NCBI GenBank assembly: GCA_902800345.1
Contig: CADCDO010000028.1
Coordinates: forward strand, 1-33,836
Length of the DNA: 33,836 bases
Reading direction: 5' to 3'
From: Fibrobacter succinogenes
Lineage (GTDB): Bacteria > Fibrobacterota > Fibrobacteria > Fibrobacterales > Fibrobacteraceae
In this document: one piece after another, positions 17,489-25,126 of the stretch
Position numbering within the stretch: position 1 is the stretch's first letter
Layout: each line of letters opens with the position of its first letter
Program-made: the position numbers and the translations under genes
Notes under the pieces: generated by a model
Seen by the model: only the letters and a program-made list of their open reading frames with translations
Database searches by the model: none
Told to the model about the DNA's origin: nothing

Positions 17489-17961
17489 GTAAAAAGTATA
17501 AAATTGTAGTGGCCGCCAACCTGATATTGGTACTTGCATTCTTTGCCTTTTCGGTGGTGCAAAAAGAAACTCTAATTAGCAAAGGCACTGAAGTTTTGCT
17601 GCGCCTTGCGCCCGTTGACCCACGCTCGCTTATGCAGGGCGACTATATGGCGTTGGATTATCAAATTTTCGACAAAATTGACCGCCACTTTAAATCCGGC
17701 TACATCGTGGTAAAGGTGGACCGCAACAAGGTGGCAAAATTTGTGCGCCGACAGAACAGTAAGAAAACAAATAACGGAGAACTTGTGTTTTTTTATAAGA
17801 AACACGAGGGAAGGTTGACTATCGGAGCCGACAACTACTTTTTTCAAGAGGGTTCTGCTAAAAAATTCGAAAATGCCAAATATGGCTTGCTAAAAGTAGA
17901 TTCCGATGGCAACAGCATCCTCGTTGGATTATGCGATAAAGATGGGCGATTGATAGAATAG
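17485..17961 (+). CDS. GDYXXLXY-motif membrane-anchored protein
   Basis: The 158-residue protein has one N-terminal membrane helix (about 7-24, VVAANLILVLAFFAFSVV) and an outer domain with PVDPRSLMQGDYMALDYQI, which contains the name-giving GDYxxLxY at about 52-59. Proteins of this family are encoded next to DUF2157/DUF4401 membrane proteins and are thought to sit outside the membrane. The gene overlaps the preceding one by four bases. The C-terminal part is a small beta-rich domain ending in DKDGRLIE. Biochemical role unknown. Confidence 0.85.
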   Translation: MSKKYKIVVAANLILVLAFFAFSVVQKETLISKGTEVLLRLAPVDPRSLMQGDYMALDYQIFDKIDRHFKSGYIVVKVDRNKVAKFVRRQNSKKTNNGELVFFYKKHEGRLTIGADNYFFQEGSAKKFENAKYGLLKVDSDGNSILVGLCDKDGRLIE

Positions 17962-17985
17962 ATGAAACGTTGTAAATTGCTGTCG

Positions 17986-18018
17986 GTTGTAAACTACAAC
18001 AATAAAAAATAGTTTACA
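17986..18018. promoter_or_regulatory. Overlapping inverted repeats upstream of the esterase gene
   Basis: GTTGTA-AAC-TACAAC is a small perfect stem (17986-18000), and TGTAAACT (17989-17996) also pairs with AGTTTACA at 18011-18018. The two pairings exclude each other. The site lies in the 136-bp spacer after the membrane operon. It may be a regulator site or a weak terminator; there is no T-run. Confidence 0.3.
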
Positions 18019-18057
18019 TTAAGATTTAAAATTTATTATGAGCTTAGATTAATATAA

Positions 18058-18081
18058 AACGTTCCTAATTGCAGGAACGTT
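18058..18081 (+). promoter_or_regulatory. Perfect 9-bp hairpin just upstream of the esterase ribosome-binding site
   Basis: AACGTTCCT and AGGAACGTT form a perfect 9-bp stem with a 6-base loop. It ends eight bases before the GGAGTG that serves the esterase ATG at 18098. An AT-rich TAATATAAAA lies immediately upstream. The stem could be an operator or a 5'-end structure that stabilises the mRNA; no T-run follows, so it is not an ordinary terminator for this strand. Confidence 0.45.
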
Positions 18082-18097
18082 GTTAATTGGAGTGGCT

Positions 18098-19405
18098 ATG
18101 AAAAAAACAATGATAGCGGTTGGAATGACCGCGGTTCTTTCGTTCGCCCAATGGGGCGGCGGTTTCGGAGGCCCGCAGGGTGGCGGCAGTGTGCCGGATG
18201 CCGACAAAACGGCCGACGTGAACTACGTTGGTGATGGAAAAACCTACCATACACTGGATATTTACGTTCCTAAGCAGGCTAAGGAATCGTACCCGGTGGT
18301 CATCCACACATACGGAAGCGCTTGGAGCATGAACAACATGAAAGGCTCCGCGGACTTGAGCACCATTTGTGCGGCTTATGCCAAGGCGGGCTATGCTGTC
18401 GTGACTCCGAACCATCGTTCGGCAAGCGATGCCAAGTATCCGGCGCAACTGCACGACATCAAGGCCGTGGTGCGTTTTGTCCGCGGCAATGCAGCCAAGT
18501 ACAAGTTCGACACGAACTTTGTGGCCGTTTCCGGGTTCTCTTCGGGTGGTCACCTTTCGAGCCTCGTGGCGACGACTTGCGGTTTGAAAGAGGGCAAGTC
18601 TGGCTCGGTGACCGTCGATTTGGTCGGTGATCTCGGCGAATTTACGTCGTTCAGCAGCTGTGCTGATGCTGCCGTGCTCTGGTCTCCTCCGACTGACATC
18701 TACACGATGAACCCCATCAGCATGGGTGGCTCCGGAACAATGGAAGGAGCCTTCATCGGCGTGGAACGTGAAGGCAACAAGGACAAGTGGATGGTCGCCA
18801 GTTCGCCCTACTATGCGAGCGACGATGATCCGCCGGTTATCATTTTCCACGGAACTGCCGATAAGGTTGTGAACATCGAACAGAGCAAGGAACTTTACGA
18901 CTCTCTCAAGCATCACAATGTGGTGACGGAATATGTTCAGGTGCCGAACGGCGAACATGGCGGCAACGTGATGAACTCGTCCGAAAACTTGAGCAAGGCT
19001 GTTGCATTCTTGGACAAGGCCCGCGAAGCCAAGGCCGCTAAGGCTTTGACAGATACCACCGCAAAGGATACGACTGCGAAGGATACCGTCGCAAAAGATA
19101 CCGTTGCGAAAGATACGGTCAAAAAGGATACTACTGTAAAGGACTCGACTGTAAAGGATTCAACGGACAGCTATGTGCAAAAATTTGCCAAATCCTTTGA
19201 CCTGGAAATTTACGGAAATCACTTGTCTGTTCACGGCGTAGCCGGTACGTTCCGTTACACGATTATTTCTGTGAACGGATCGCACAAGTTTAGTGGCTAT
19301 TTCCGCAAGGATCTTGATTTGTCCGTTTTGCCGGTTGGAATTTACGCCATCAAGGTGGAGTCTCCTTCGGGCGTGATAAATATCATTCGATTTGCGAAAA
19401 AATAG
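18098..19405 (+). CDS. Secreted alpha/beta-hydrolase (esterase-like) with KDT-repeat linker
   Basis: The protein has 435 residues from ATG 18098 (GGAGTG upstream; a TTG six codons earlier is less likely). A signal peptide (about 1-17) leads to a Gly-rich stretch and an alpha/beta-hydrolase domain: PVVIHTYGSAWSMNN for the oxyanion region, GFSSGG with nucleophile Ser148, HGTADKVV with Asp255, and GEHGG with His287. The family includes secreted carbohydrate esterases and peptidases; a role in removing side groups from plant polysaccharide is inferred from the cellulase neighbours. Residues about 319-356 are a repeat of (A/V)KDT/KDS units, in place of the Ser-rich linkers elsewhere. The C-terminal tail (LPVGIYAIKVESPSG) looks like a sorting domain. 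Confidence 0.83.
   Translation: MKKTMIAVGMTAVLSFAQWGGGFGGPQGGGSVPDADKTADVNYVGDGKTYHTLDIYVPKQAKESYPVVIHTYGSAWSMNNMKGSADLSTICAAYAKAGYAVVTPNHRSASDAKYPAQLHDIKAVVRFVRGNAAKYKFDTNFVAVSGFSSGGHLSSLVATTCGLKEGKSGSVTVDLVGDLGEFTSFSSCADAAVLWSPPTDIYTMNPISMGGSGTMEGAFIGVEREGNKDKWMVASSPYYASDDDPPVIIFHGTADKVVNIEQSKELYDSLKHHNVVTEYVQVPNGEHGGNVMNSSENLSKAVAFLDKAREAKAAKALTDTTAKDTTAKDTVAKDTVAKDTVKKDTTVKDSTVKDSTDSYVQKFAKSFDLEIYGNHLSVHGVAGTFRYTIISVNGSHKFSGYFRKDLDLSVLPVGIYAIKVESPSGVINIIRFAKK
19052..19165 (+). repeat. In-frame ~15-bp tandem repeat coding the KDT linker
   Basis: About eight degenerate units with core AARGAYAC code for KDT/KDS and the joining small residues. The unit length suggests slippage-driven length variation between strains. 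Confidence 0.55.
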
Positions 19406-19428
19406 TGCATTGGGTACAGTTGTAACCA

Positions 19429-19461
19429 GATTGCCCGATAAAAAATGGGCAATCTTTTTTT
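19429..19461 (+). terminator. Intrinsic terminator between esterase and first cellulase
   Basis: GATTGCCC pairs with GGGCAATC (8 bp, A-rich 10-base loop) and is followed by seven T. It separates the esterase transcript from the GH9 gene. Confidence 0.8.
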
Positions 19462-19504
19462 AAAAAGATAGATTATGATTGGTGATAAATAACAGGAGTG
19501 TCTT

Positions 19505-21367
19505 ATGTCCAAGTTCGGCTTGAAACAGTATATTTCAACCGCCGTGGCCGCGTTTTCGTTGGTCTCGTCCGCATTTGCGGCGACGGCCTTTATCAACCAG
19601 GTCGGTTATCGTACCTCGGATCCGAAAGAATTTGCGTTGGTTGACGGAACTGGCGATATCGAAATTGTCGATGCGGCAGGGCAGACAGTTCTCAAGGTGA
19701 CGCCGAAGGCTGCGACTCATTGGCAGCCGAGTGACCAGGATGTCCAACTTGTTGATTTTTCCGAATTGACGGAGGCGGGGACTTACAGCATCAAGCAGGG
19801 CGGCGAAGTCTTGCGTTCGGACTTGAAAATTGCGGACAAGGTTTTTGAAGATGTCGCGAAGGCCTCTCTCAAGTGGTACTATTACCAGCGTGCTTCGATG
19901 GCCTTGGAAGAACAGTATGCGGGGCAGTGGGCACGAGCTGCGGGACACACGAACGAAACGGTAGATTTTCATAAATCTACGGGGGCAACGGGAACGATGC
20001 AGTCGAGCAAGGGGTGGTACGATGCAGGCGACTATGGCCGTTATATCGTGAACTCTGGCGTCACCACATACACGCTCCTTTCGCTATATGAACATTTCCC
20101 GGAATATTTTAAGAAACTTAAGTGGAACATCCCTGCCGAAGGGAATTTGCCGGACTTACTTGCCGAAATCAAGTGGAACTTGGACTGGATGCTCACCATG
20201 CAGGCCGAAGATGGCATGGTTTATCACAAATTGACGACGCTCCAGTTCCCGGGCGACATCATGCCTGACGAAGACAAGTCGAAGCTTTATGTTGTCGGTA
20301 AAGGTACGGCTCCTGCGCTTGACTTTGCCGGTGTGATGGCCGCAGCTTATCGAGTCTATAAGCCCTTTGACGAGGCTTATGCGAACAAGTGCCTCGAAGC
20401 AGCCAAGAAGGCTTACGCCTGGGGTGTCAAAAATCCAAAGATGGTGTTCAACAATCCGAGAGATGTTGGCTCGGGCACTTATAGTGATGGCAAGTTGGAC
20501 GATGAAATGGTATTTGCCAGCATGGAACTTTTCCTCTCTACGGGGGACGAGTCTTACAAGCCGAAACTTAATGCGAACGAAACCAATATCGTTCCGGCGT
20601 GGCCGGAAATGTACGGGCTTGCAGTTTATAGTGCTGCGGGACATCCGAACGAAGCAGGCTCTGAAGCCGCTACGGCAAAGAAAATGCTTACGGATTTTGG
20701 CAATGAATTTGCGTATGGCGCCACGAAGGGCTTTGGTGTCGTGATGTCGAACGAAGACTTTGTCTGGGGCTCGAACTCTGTTGCTGGAAACCAGGGCGTA
20801 CTTCTTCTCCACGCCTACTACTTGACTGGCGAACAGAAATATTATGAGGCGGCCAAGAAAGTTGTAGATTATCTGCTTGGCAAGAACCCGCTTGACATGT
20901 CCTTTGTGACGGGATTTGGTACAAAGTCTCCGCTTTTGCCGCATCACCGCCCAAGTACGGCTGATGGTGTTGAACCGCCGGTTCCGGGGATGGTTGTAGG
21001 TGGGCCGCAGCCGGGTGGCGAAGATATCGGAAAAGAGACTTGGATGTGCAAGGATTACAGGACTGGAAAAAGCGTGGCGACCGCTTATATCGACGATCGT
21101 TGCAGCTATGCGACGAACGAAGTGGCTATTAACTGGAACGCCCCGTTTGCTTATCTTGTAGGTGCTCTTGAGGCTTTAAATGCCGGTTATGCACCGTCGT
21201 TTGCCGTTGATGGCGTTGCCAGGGACGGAACATCTGCGCTCAAGCCTGTGGTGTCGAGAGCCCGTGTGAATGCGAACGATGGCGTGCGTCTCCGTTTTAC
21301 AGACCAGAAACTTTACGTGGAGAAGAACGGCAAACGCTTTGACTTGAAGGGTCATCGCTTCCAGTAA
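19505..21367 (+). CDS. GH9 cellulase (endoglucanase), first tandem copy
   Basis: The protein has 620 residues: a signal peptide (about 1-25, SAFA), an N-terminal Ig-like cellulase domain (about 26-110; INQVGYRTSDPKEFALV), and a GH9 (alpha/alpha)6-barrel. The catalytic base lies in SKGWYDAGDYGRY (Asp173/Asp176) and the acid is Glu539 in NEVAINWNAP. The substrate-binding LLGKNPLDMSFVTGFG and the HHRPS motif are also present. GH9 enzymes hydrolyse beta-1,4-glucan with inversion. The C-terminus is a short tail RLRFTDQKLYVEKNGKRF... shared with the next gene and with no Ser-rich linker. AGGAG precedes the ATG. The gene has its own terminator, and is paralogous to the next one along its whole length. 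Confidence 0.95.
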   Translation: MSKFGLKQYISTAVAAFSLVSSAFAATAFINQVGYRTSDPKEFALVDGTGDIEIVDAAGQTVLKVTPKAATHWQPSDQDVQLVDFSELTEAGTYSIKQGGEVLRSDLKIADKVFEDVAKASLKWYYYQRASMALEEQYAGQWARAAGHTNETVDFHKSTGATGTMQSSKGWYDAGDYGRYIVNSGVTTYTLLSLYEHFPEYFKKLKWNIPAEGNLPDLLAEIKWNLDWMLTMQAEDGMVYHKLTTLQFPGDIMPDEDKSKLYVVGKGTAPALDFAGVMAAAYRVYKPFDEAYANKCLEAAKKAYAWGVKNPKMVFNNPRDVGSGTYSDGKLDDEMVFASMELFLSTGDESYKPKLNANETNIVPAWPEMYGLAVYSAAGHPNEAGSEAATAKKMLTDFGNEFAYGATKGFGVVMSNEDFVWGSNSVAGNQGVLLLHAYYLTGEQKYYEAAKKVVDYLLGKNPLDMSFVTGFGTKSPLLPHHRPSTADGVEPPVPGMVVGGPQPGGEDIGKETWMCKDYRTGKSVATAYIDDRCSYATNEVAINWNAPFAYLVGALEALNAGYAPSFAVDGVARDGTSALKPVVSRARVNANDGVRLRFTDQKLYVEKNGKRFDLKGHRFQ

Positions 21368-21413
21368 GAGAATGTAACAATCAATCCCCAAAAAATCCAA
21401 GTTCATAGAATGC

Positions 21414-21451
21414 AAAACGACGCCCCGCTCCTCCGAGGCGCCGTTTTTTTT
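21414..21451 (+). terminator. Intrinsic terminator after first GH9 gene
   Basis: AAAACGACGCC pairs with GGCGCCGTTTT with one mismatch, and the T-run has eight T. It is preceded by the 14-base motif TTCATAGAATGCAA, also found before the terminator of the second GH9 gene. Confidence 0.75.
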
Positions 21452-21558
21452 ATGGTGAAAATAAACACTTGATACAGTTCTATTTAAAAGACGTCTCCAA
21501 CGCATGGAATCTTTGCTCGTTCTACTCTATATTTTATACCGGTGATTTTTTGGCGAGG

Positions 21559-23598
21559 ATGTTTGTGAAAAGTTTTGTGTTAAAACCTGTTGCGCTTGCT
21601 GCGCTCGTTGCAGTTTCTGCATTTGCGGCGACTGCCTACATCAATCAAATTGGTTATCGTCCAGGCGATTTCAAGGAACTCGCCCTTGTCGATGCTTCTG
21701 GCAATGTGGATTTCGTGAATTCTGCAGGTCAGGTGGTGCTTTCCGTTACGCCGAAGAGCGCGTCTTATTGGGATGCCAGCGGTCAGAATGTCCAGCTCGT
21801 CGATTTCTCGAAACTATCCGAAGCGGGAACGTATAGCGTCAAGGTGAACGGAAATGTGCTCCGTTCCGATCTCGTTGTGAAATTCCAGACTTACGAAGAG
21901 GTCTTTAAGGCCGCAATCAAGTGGTTTTACTACCAGCGAGCCTCCATGGCTTTGGAATCGCAATATGCGGGCAAGTGGGCGCGAGCGGCTGGCCATACGA
22001 ATCCTATCGCTGAACTCCACAATTCTACAGGAGCGTCGGGCACGATCAATTCCAGCAAGGGCTGGTACGATGCGGGTGACTATGGTCGCTATATCGTGAA
22101 TTCGGGCATCACGACTTATACGCTCCTTTCGCTATATGAACATTTCCCGGAATATTTTAAGAAACTCAAGTGGAATATCCCTGCCGAAGGCTCGCTCCCG
22201 GATTTGCTTGCCGAAATCAAGTACAATCTCGACTGGATGCTCACCATGCAGGCCGCAGACGGTGGCGTTTATCACAAGCTCACATCCCTCGGATTCCCGG
22301 GTGACGTGATGCCTGCGCAGGATGATTCCAAGATTTATGTTATTGGCAAGAGTACCGCTGCAGCTTTTGACTTTGCCGCCATTATGGCGATGGCTTCGCG
22401 AATTTACGAACCGTTCGATGCTGCTTATGCCTCTAAATGCCTTGACGCCGCTAAACTCGCTTATGCATGGGGTGTGCAGAATCCAAACCGCAATTATCTT
22501 GCGAATCCTGCGGGTGTTTCGACTGGTGCTTACGAGAACGACAATCCGAATGATGAAAAACTTTTGGCGGGCACGGAACTTTTCATCACGACGGGGGATG
22601 CGACGTATAAGCAGTCCGGTACTTCGGAATATGTTTCTTACTGGGGCGATGTCTCGGGGCTTGCCACTTACGAAAAGGTGACCCACGCGAATTCCTATGG
22701 TGGCGATGCGAACGAAGCCAAACAGAAAATCTTGGGAACAGCAGATGACTTTGTCAACCGTGCCGAAAGGGGCTTTGGAGTCGTGATGGCTAAGGATGAC
22801 TTTGTATGGGGCTCCAATTCGACGGCCGCAAATCAGGGTGTCTGGCTTTTGCATGCTTATTATATTACGGGTGAACAGAAATATTACAAGGCTGCCGTCA
22901 AGGCTCTTGACTATTTGCTGGGCAAGAATCCGCTCGATATGTCTTTCGTGACGGGTTACGGCACGAAATCTCCGAAAAAGCCGCACCATCGTCCGAGTAC
23001 ATCGGATAACGTAGAAGAACCGATTCCGGGCATGCTCGTGGGTGGCCCGCAGCCGGGCGGCGAAGACGTTGGCTCTGCTGCCGAATGGAAGTGCGCCGAT
23101 TATCGTACAGGTCAAGCAGCGACGGCTTACACAGATCAACGTTGCAGCTATGCGACGAACGAAGTCGCTATCAACTGGAACGCCCCGCTGGCTTATCTTG
23201 CGGGCGCCATTGAAGCGCTCAATGCCGGCTACGCTCCCGACTTTGCGGTTTCCGGGGTCGCCAAAAAAGATGTTCCCGCATCCAGTTCCTCCGAACAAAA
23301 AAGCAGTTCCTCGGTGGCGCCTACTTCGGTAGCTTCGAGTTCTGCAACGGTTCCGACGTCTTCGAGCGTTTCGCAGAGTTCCGCCTCGAATGTCAGCAGC
23401 TCTTCTGTGGTGACCGCGTGTTCGTCCTCCTCGATTTCTGGGACTTCTTCCAGTTCGCTTGGCCCGAACTCCATTTACGCACCGAGAGAATACAAGGTGG
23501 TGCGTCCACATCAGCCGCGCCTCCGCTTTGAGGACCAGGAACTCTTCGTCGAAAAGAACGGCAAGCGCTTTGACTTGAAAGGTCTCAGAATTAAGTAA
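21559..23598 (+). CDS. GH9 cellulase with Ser-rich linker, second tandem copy
   Basis: The protein has 679 residues from ATG 21559. A GTG at 21565 is a serious alternative, because the GCGAGG site touches the ATG but stands six bases from the GTG. Signal peptide, Ig-like domain and GH9 domain follow as in the upstream paralogue: INQIGYRPGDFKELALV, SKGWYDAGDYGRY, LLGKNPLDMSFVTGYG, KPHHRPS and NEVAINWNAP (Glu535 as acid). Unlike the first copy it has a ~60-residue Ser-rich linker (about 574-633) before the shared tail RLRFEDQELFVEKNGKRF. The linker may space the tail, which could be a sorting or attachment signal, from the catalytic domain. Endoglucanase activity is inferred from family. Confidence 0.94.
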   Translation: MFVKSFVLKPVALAALVAVSAFAATAYINQIGYRPGDFKELALVDASGNVDFVNSAGQVVLSVTPKSASYWDASGQNVQLVDFSKLSEAGTYSVKVNGNVLRSDLVVKFQTYEEVFKAAIKWFYYQRASMALESQYAGKWARAAGHTNPIAELHNSTGASGTINSSKGWYDAGDYGRYIVNSGITTYTLLSLYEHFPEYFKKLKWNIPAEGSLPDLLAEIKYNLDWMLTMQAADGGVYHKLTSLGFPGDVMPAQDDSKIYVIGKSTAAAFDFAAIMAMASRIYEPFDAAYASKCLDAAKLAYAWGVQNPNRNYLANPAGVSTGAYENDNPNDEKLLAGTELFITTGDATYKQSGTSEYVSYWGDVSGLATYEKVTHANSYGGDANEAKQKILGTADDFVNRAERGFGVVMAKDDFVWGSNSTAANQGVWLLHAYYITGEQKYYKAAVKALDYLLGKNPLDMSFVTGYGTKSPKKPHHRPSTSDNVEEPIPGMLVGGPQPGGEDVGSAAEWKCADYRTGQAATAYTDQRCSYATNEVAINWNAPLAYLAGAIEALNAGYAPDFAVSGVAKKDVPASSSSEQKSSSSVAPTSVASSSATVPTSSSVSQSSASNVSSSSVVTACSSSSISGTSSSSLGPNSIYAPREYKVVRPHQPRLRFEDQELFVEKNGKRFDLKGLRIK

Positions 23599-23626
23599 GT
23601 TCTCTCATATTCATAGAATGCAATGC

Positions 23627-23662
23627 GGCGTTCCCATTTTTAAAATGGGAACGCCATTTTTT
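23627..23662 (+). terminator. Strong intrinsic terminator after second GH9 gene
   Basis: GGCGTTCCCATTTT pairs perfectly with AAAATGGGAACGCC, and is followed by ATTTTTT. TTCATAGAATGCAA lies four bases upstream, as at the first GH9 gene. Confidence 0.85.
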
Positions 23663-23665
23663 GCA

Positions 23666-23694
23666 GTCATCCCGCACTCCGTTGCGAGATCGGC
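23666..23694. repeat. Short dispersed GTCAT-type repeat before rseP
   Basis: The unit GTCATCCCGCACTCCG...GAGATCGGC is of the same general kind as those at 754, 27568, 28103 and 28190. It lies directly after the GH9 terminator. Confidence 0.4.
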
Positions 23695-23731
23695 TTTCGC
23701 ATAACCATTTCATATTTACTAAATTAGCAGC

Positions 23732-25114
23732 ATGATGTCGAGCATATTGAACAATTTGTTGATGTTTGTTTTGGGGCTTTTGGCCTTGAGTTTTTTGGTG
23801 ACCATCCACGAATTGGGTCATTTCATTGTGGCCAAGTGGAACAAAGTCAAGGTGAACACGTTCTCGGTGGGCTTTGGCAAGAAACTTTTTCGCTTTAAGA
23901 AAGGGGAGACGGAATACTGCTTTTCGGCAATTCCCTTTGGCGGTTATGTGGCTATGGCCGGCGAAAATCCTGACAGCATCGAGGAAGGCGAAACTCCGGG
24001 CGAAAATGATTTTTTGGGAAAATCGGTGGGAGCGCGTGCCGCCATTGCATTTGCGGGGCCGTTTGTAAATATTGCCTTTGCGTTTGTTCTTTTGATATTC
24101 CTTTACATGGTGGGCGTTCAGGAACCCGATAACAAGAGTCTGATTATCGGTTTTGTCGCAAAGAATTCTTCTGCAGAAATTGCGGGTATCCAGCCGGGCG
24201 ATACAATTACGGTCATCAATGGCAAGGCTACTCAAGGTTGGGACGATTTTCGCGAACAGATCGGTGTAAGTCTCGGCGCTGACGTGAAACTTGAAGTCCA
24301 CCGTGGTGGTGAACCTCTTACGATAAGTGTCATCCCGCAAGAACTTGTGATTCCGGCTGCGGATTCCACATCCGAACCCATCAAGATGGGCATTGGCGAT
24401 ATTGGTATTTATCCCCGCAACCGCGTCATCGTGCGTTTGCCGCCCAAAGAAGGTTCCGCTGCCGAAAAAGCGGGAATCATGCGCGGTGATACGATCTTCG
24501 AAATCAACGGTGAACATATTTCGCGCTACGAAGACGTTGTTCGCCTTATCGACGGTTCCAAGGGCGCCGAAATCAATGTGACATTGAAGCGTGATGGAAA
24601 AAAAGTTGACGTGAAAATGACTCCAGCCTACAGCGAGGAATTCGACCGTTATATTGTCGGAATCCAGATGGGCTACGTGATGTTCAGCGAAACGCATCTC
24701 GTGCGTCGCGGTCCGATTGAAGCGTTCGAAAAGACGTGTGCAACCAGCTGGAAAATGACGACGAGCATTTTCCGCTACTTCCAGCGCCTGTTCAAGGGGC
24801 AAGTCAAGGTCGAAGCGTTTTCTGGCCCGGTCTCCATTGTCGCTGTAATGGGTAACGTGTGGATGAGCGGTTTTCAGGATTTCCTTATGCTGCTTGCGCT
24901 CATCAGCATTAACTTGGGCGTGATGAATCTGCTCCCGCTCGCGATTACCGATGGCGGACTCCTCATGTTCCTCGCCATTGAAAAAGTGCGTGGAAAGCCG
25001 TTGAGTCTAAAAACGCAAACCGTGATTCAAAATGTCGCTGCGGCGTTTTTCATCAGTTTCTTCGTATTCATCACGATTCTCGATTTCGGAAAAATTTCGC
25101 TGTTCTTAAAATGA
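23732..25114 (+). CDS. rseP: RIP metalloprotease RseP (site-2 protease)
   Basis: RseP cuts anti-sigma factors and leftover signal peptides inside the inner membrane. The 460-residue protein has the zinc motif HELGH at 26-30 in the first membrane helix, GGYVAMAGE (the conserved GYV region), and a second helix IAFAGPFVNIAFAFVLLIF. Two PDZ domains follow (about 130-200, GIQPGDTI; and 215-300, AGIMRGDTIFEING). The C-terminal metal-ligand motif reads NLLPLAITDGG; the usual form is NLLPIPxLDGG, and the key Asp-Gly-Gly is kept. ATG codons at 23732 and 23735 are both possible and neither has a strong Shine-Dalgarno. In many bacteria rseP follows dxr directly; here 9 kb of accessory genes intervene. 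Confidence 0.95.
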   Translation: MMSSILNNLLMFVLGLLALSFLVTIHELGHFIVAKWNKVKVNTFSVGFGKKLFRFKKGETEYCFSAIPFGGYVAMAGENPDSIEEGETPGENDFLGKSVGARAAIAFAGPFVNIAFAFVLLIFLYMVGVQEPDNKSLIIGFVAKNSSAEIAGIQPGDTITVINGKATQGWDDFREQIGVSLGADVKLEVHRGGEPLTISVIPQELVIPAADSTSEPIKMGIGDIGIYPRNRVIVRLPPKEGSAAEKAGIMRGDTIFEINGEHISRYEDVVRLIDGSKGAEINVTLKRDGKKVDVKMTPAYSEEFDRYIVGIQMGYVMFSETHLVRRGPIEAFEKTCATSWKMTTSIFRYFQRLFKGQVKVEAFSGPVSIVAVMGNVWMSGFQDFLMLLALISINLGVMNLLPLAITDGGLLMFLAIEKVRGKPLSLKTQTVIQNVAAAFFISFFVFITILDFGKISLFLK

Positions 25115-25126
25115 GAATCAGCTAGT

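Noticed and set aside
22132..23511. 459-codon minus-strand open frame opposite the second GH9 gene
   Set aside because: Arg-rich, no domain, and covers the Ser-rich linker as the complement; it is a shadow of the cellulase.
23591..24802. 403-codon minus-strand open frame opposite rseP
   Set aside because: No start signal and a composition typical of an antisense shadow; rseP has all catalytic motifs.
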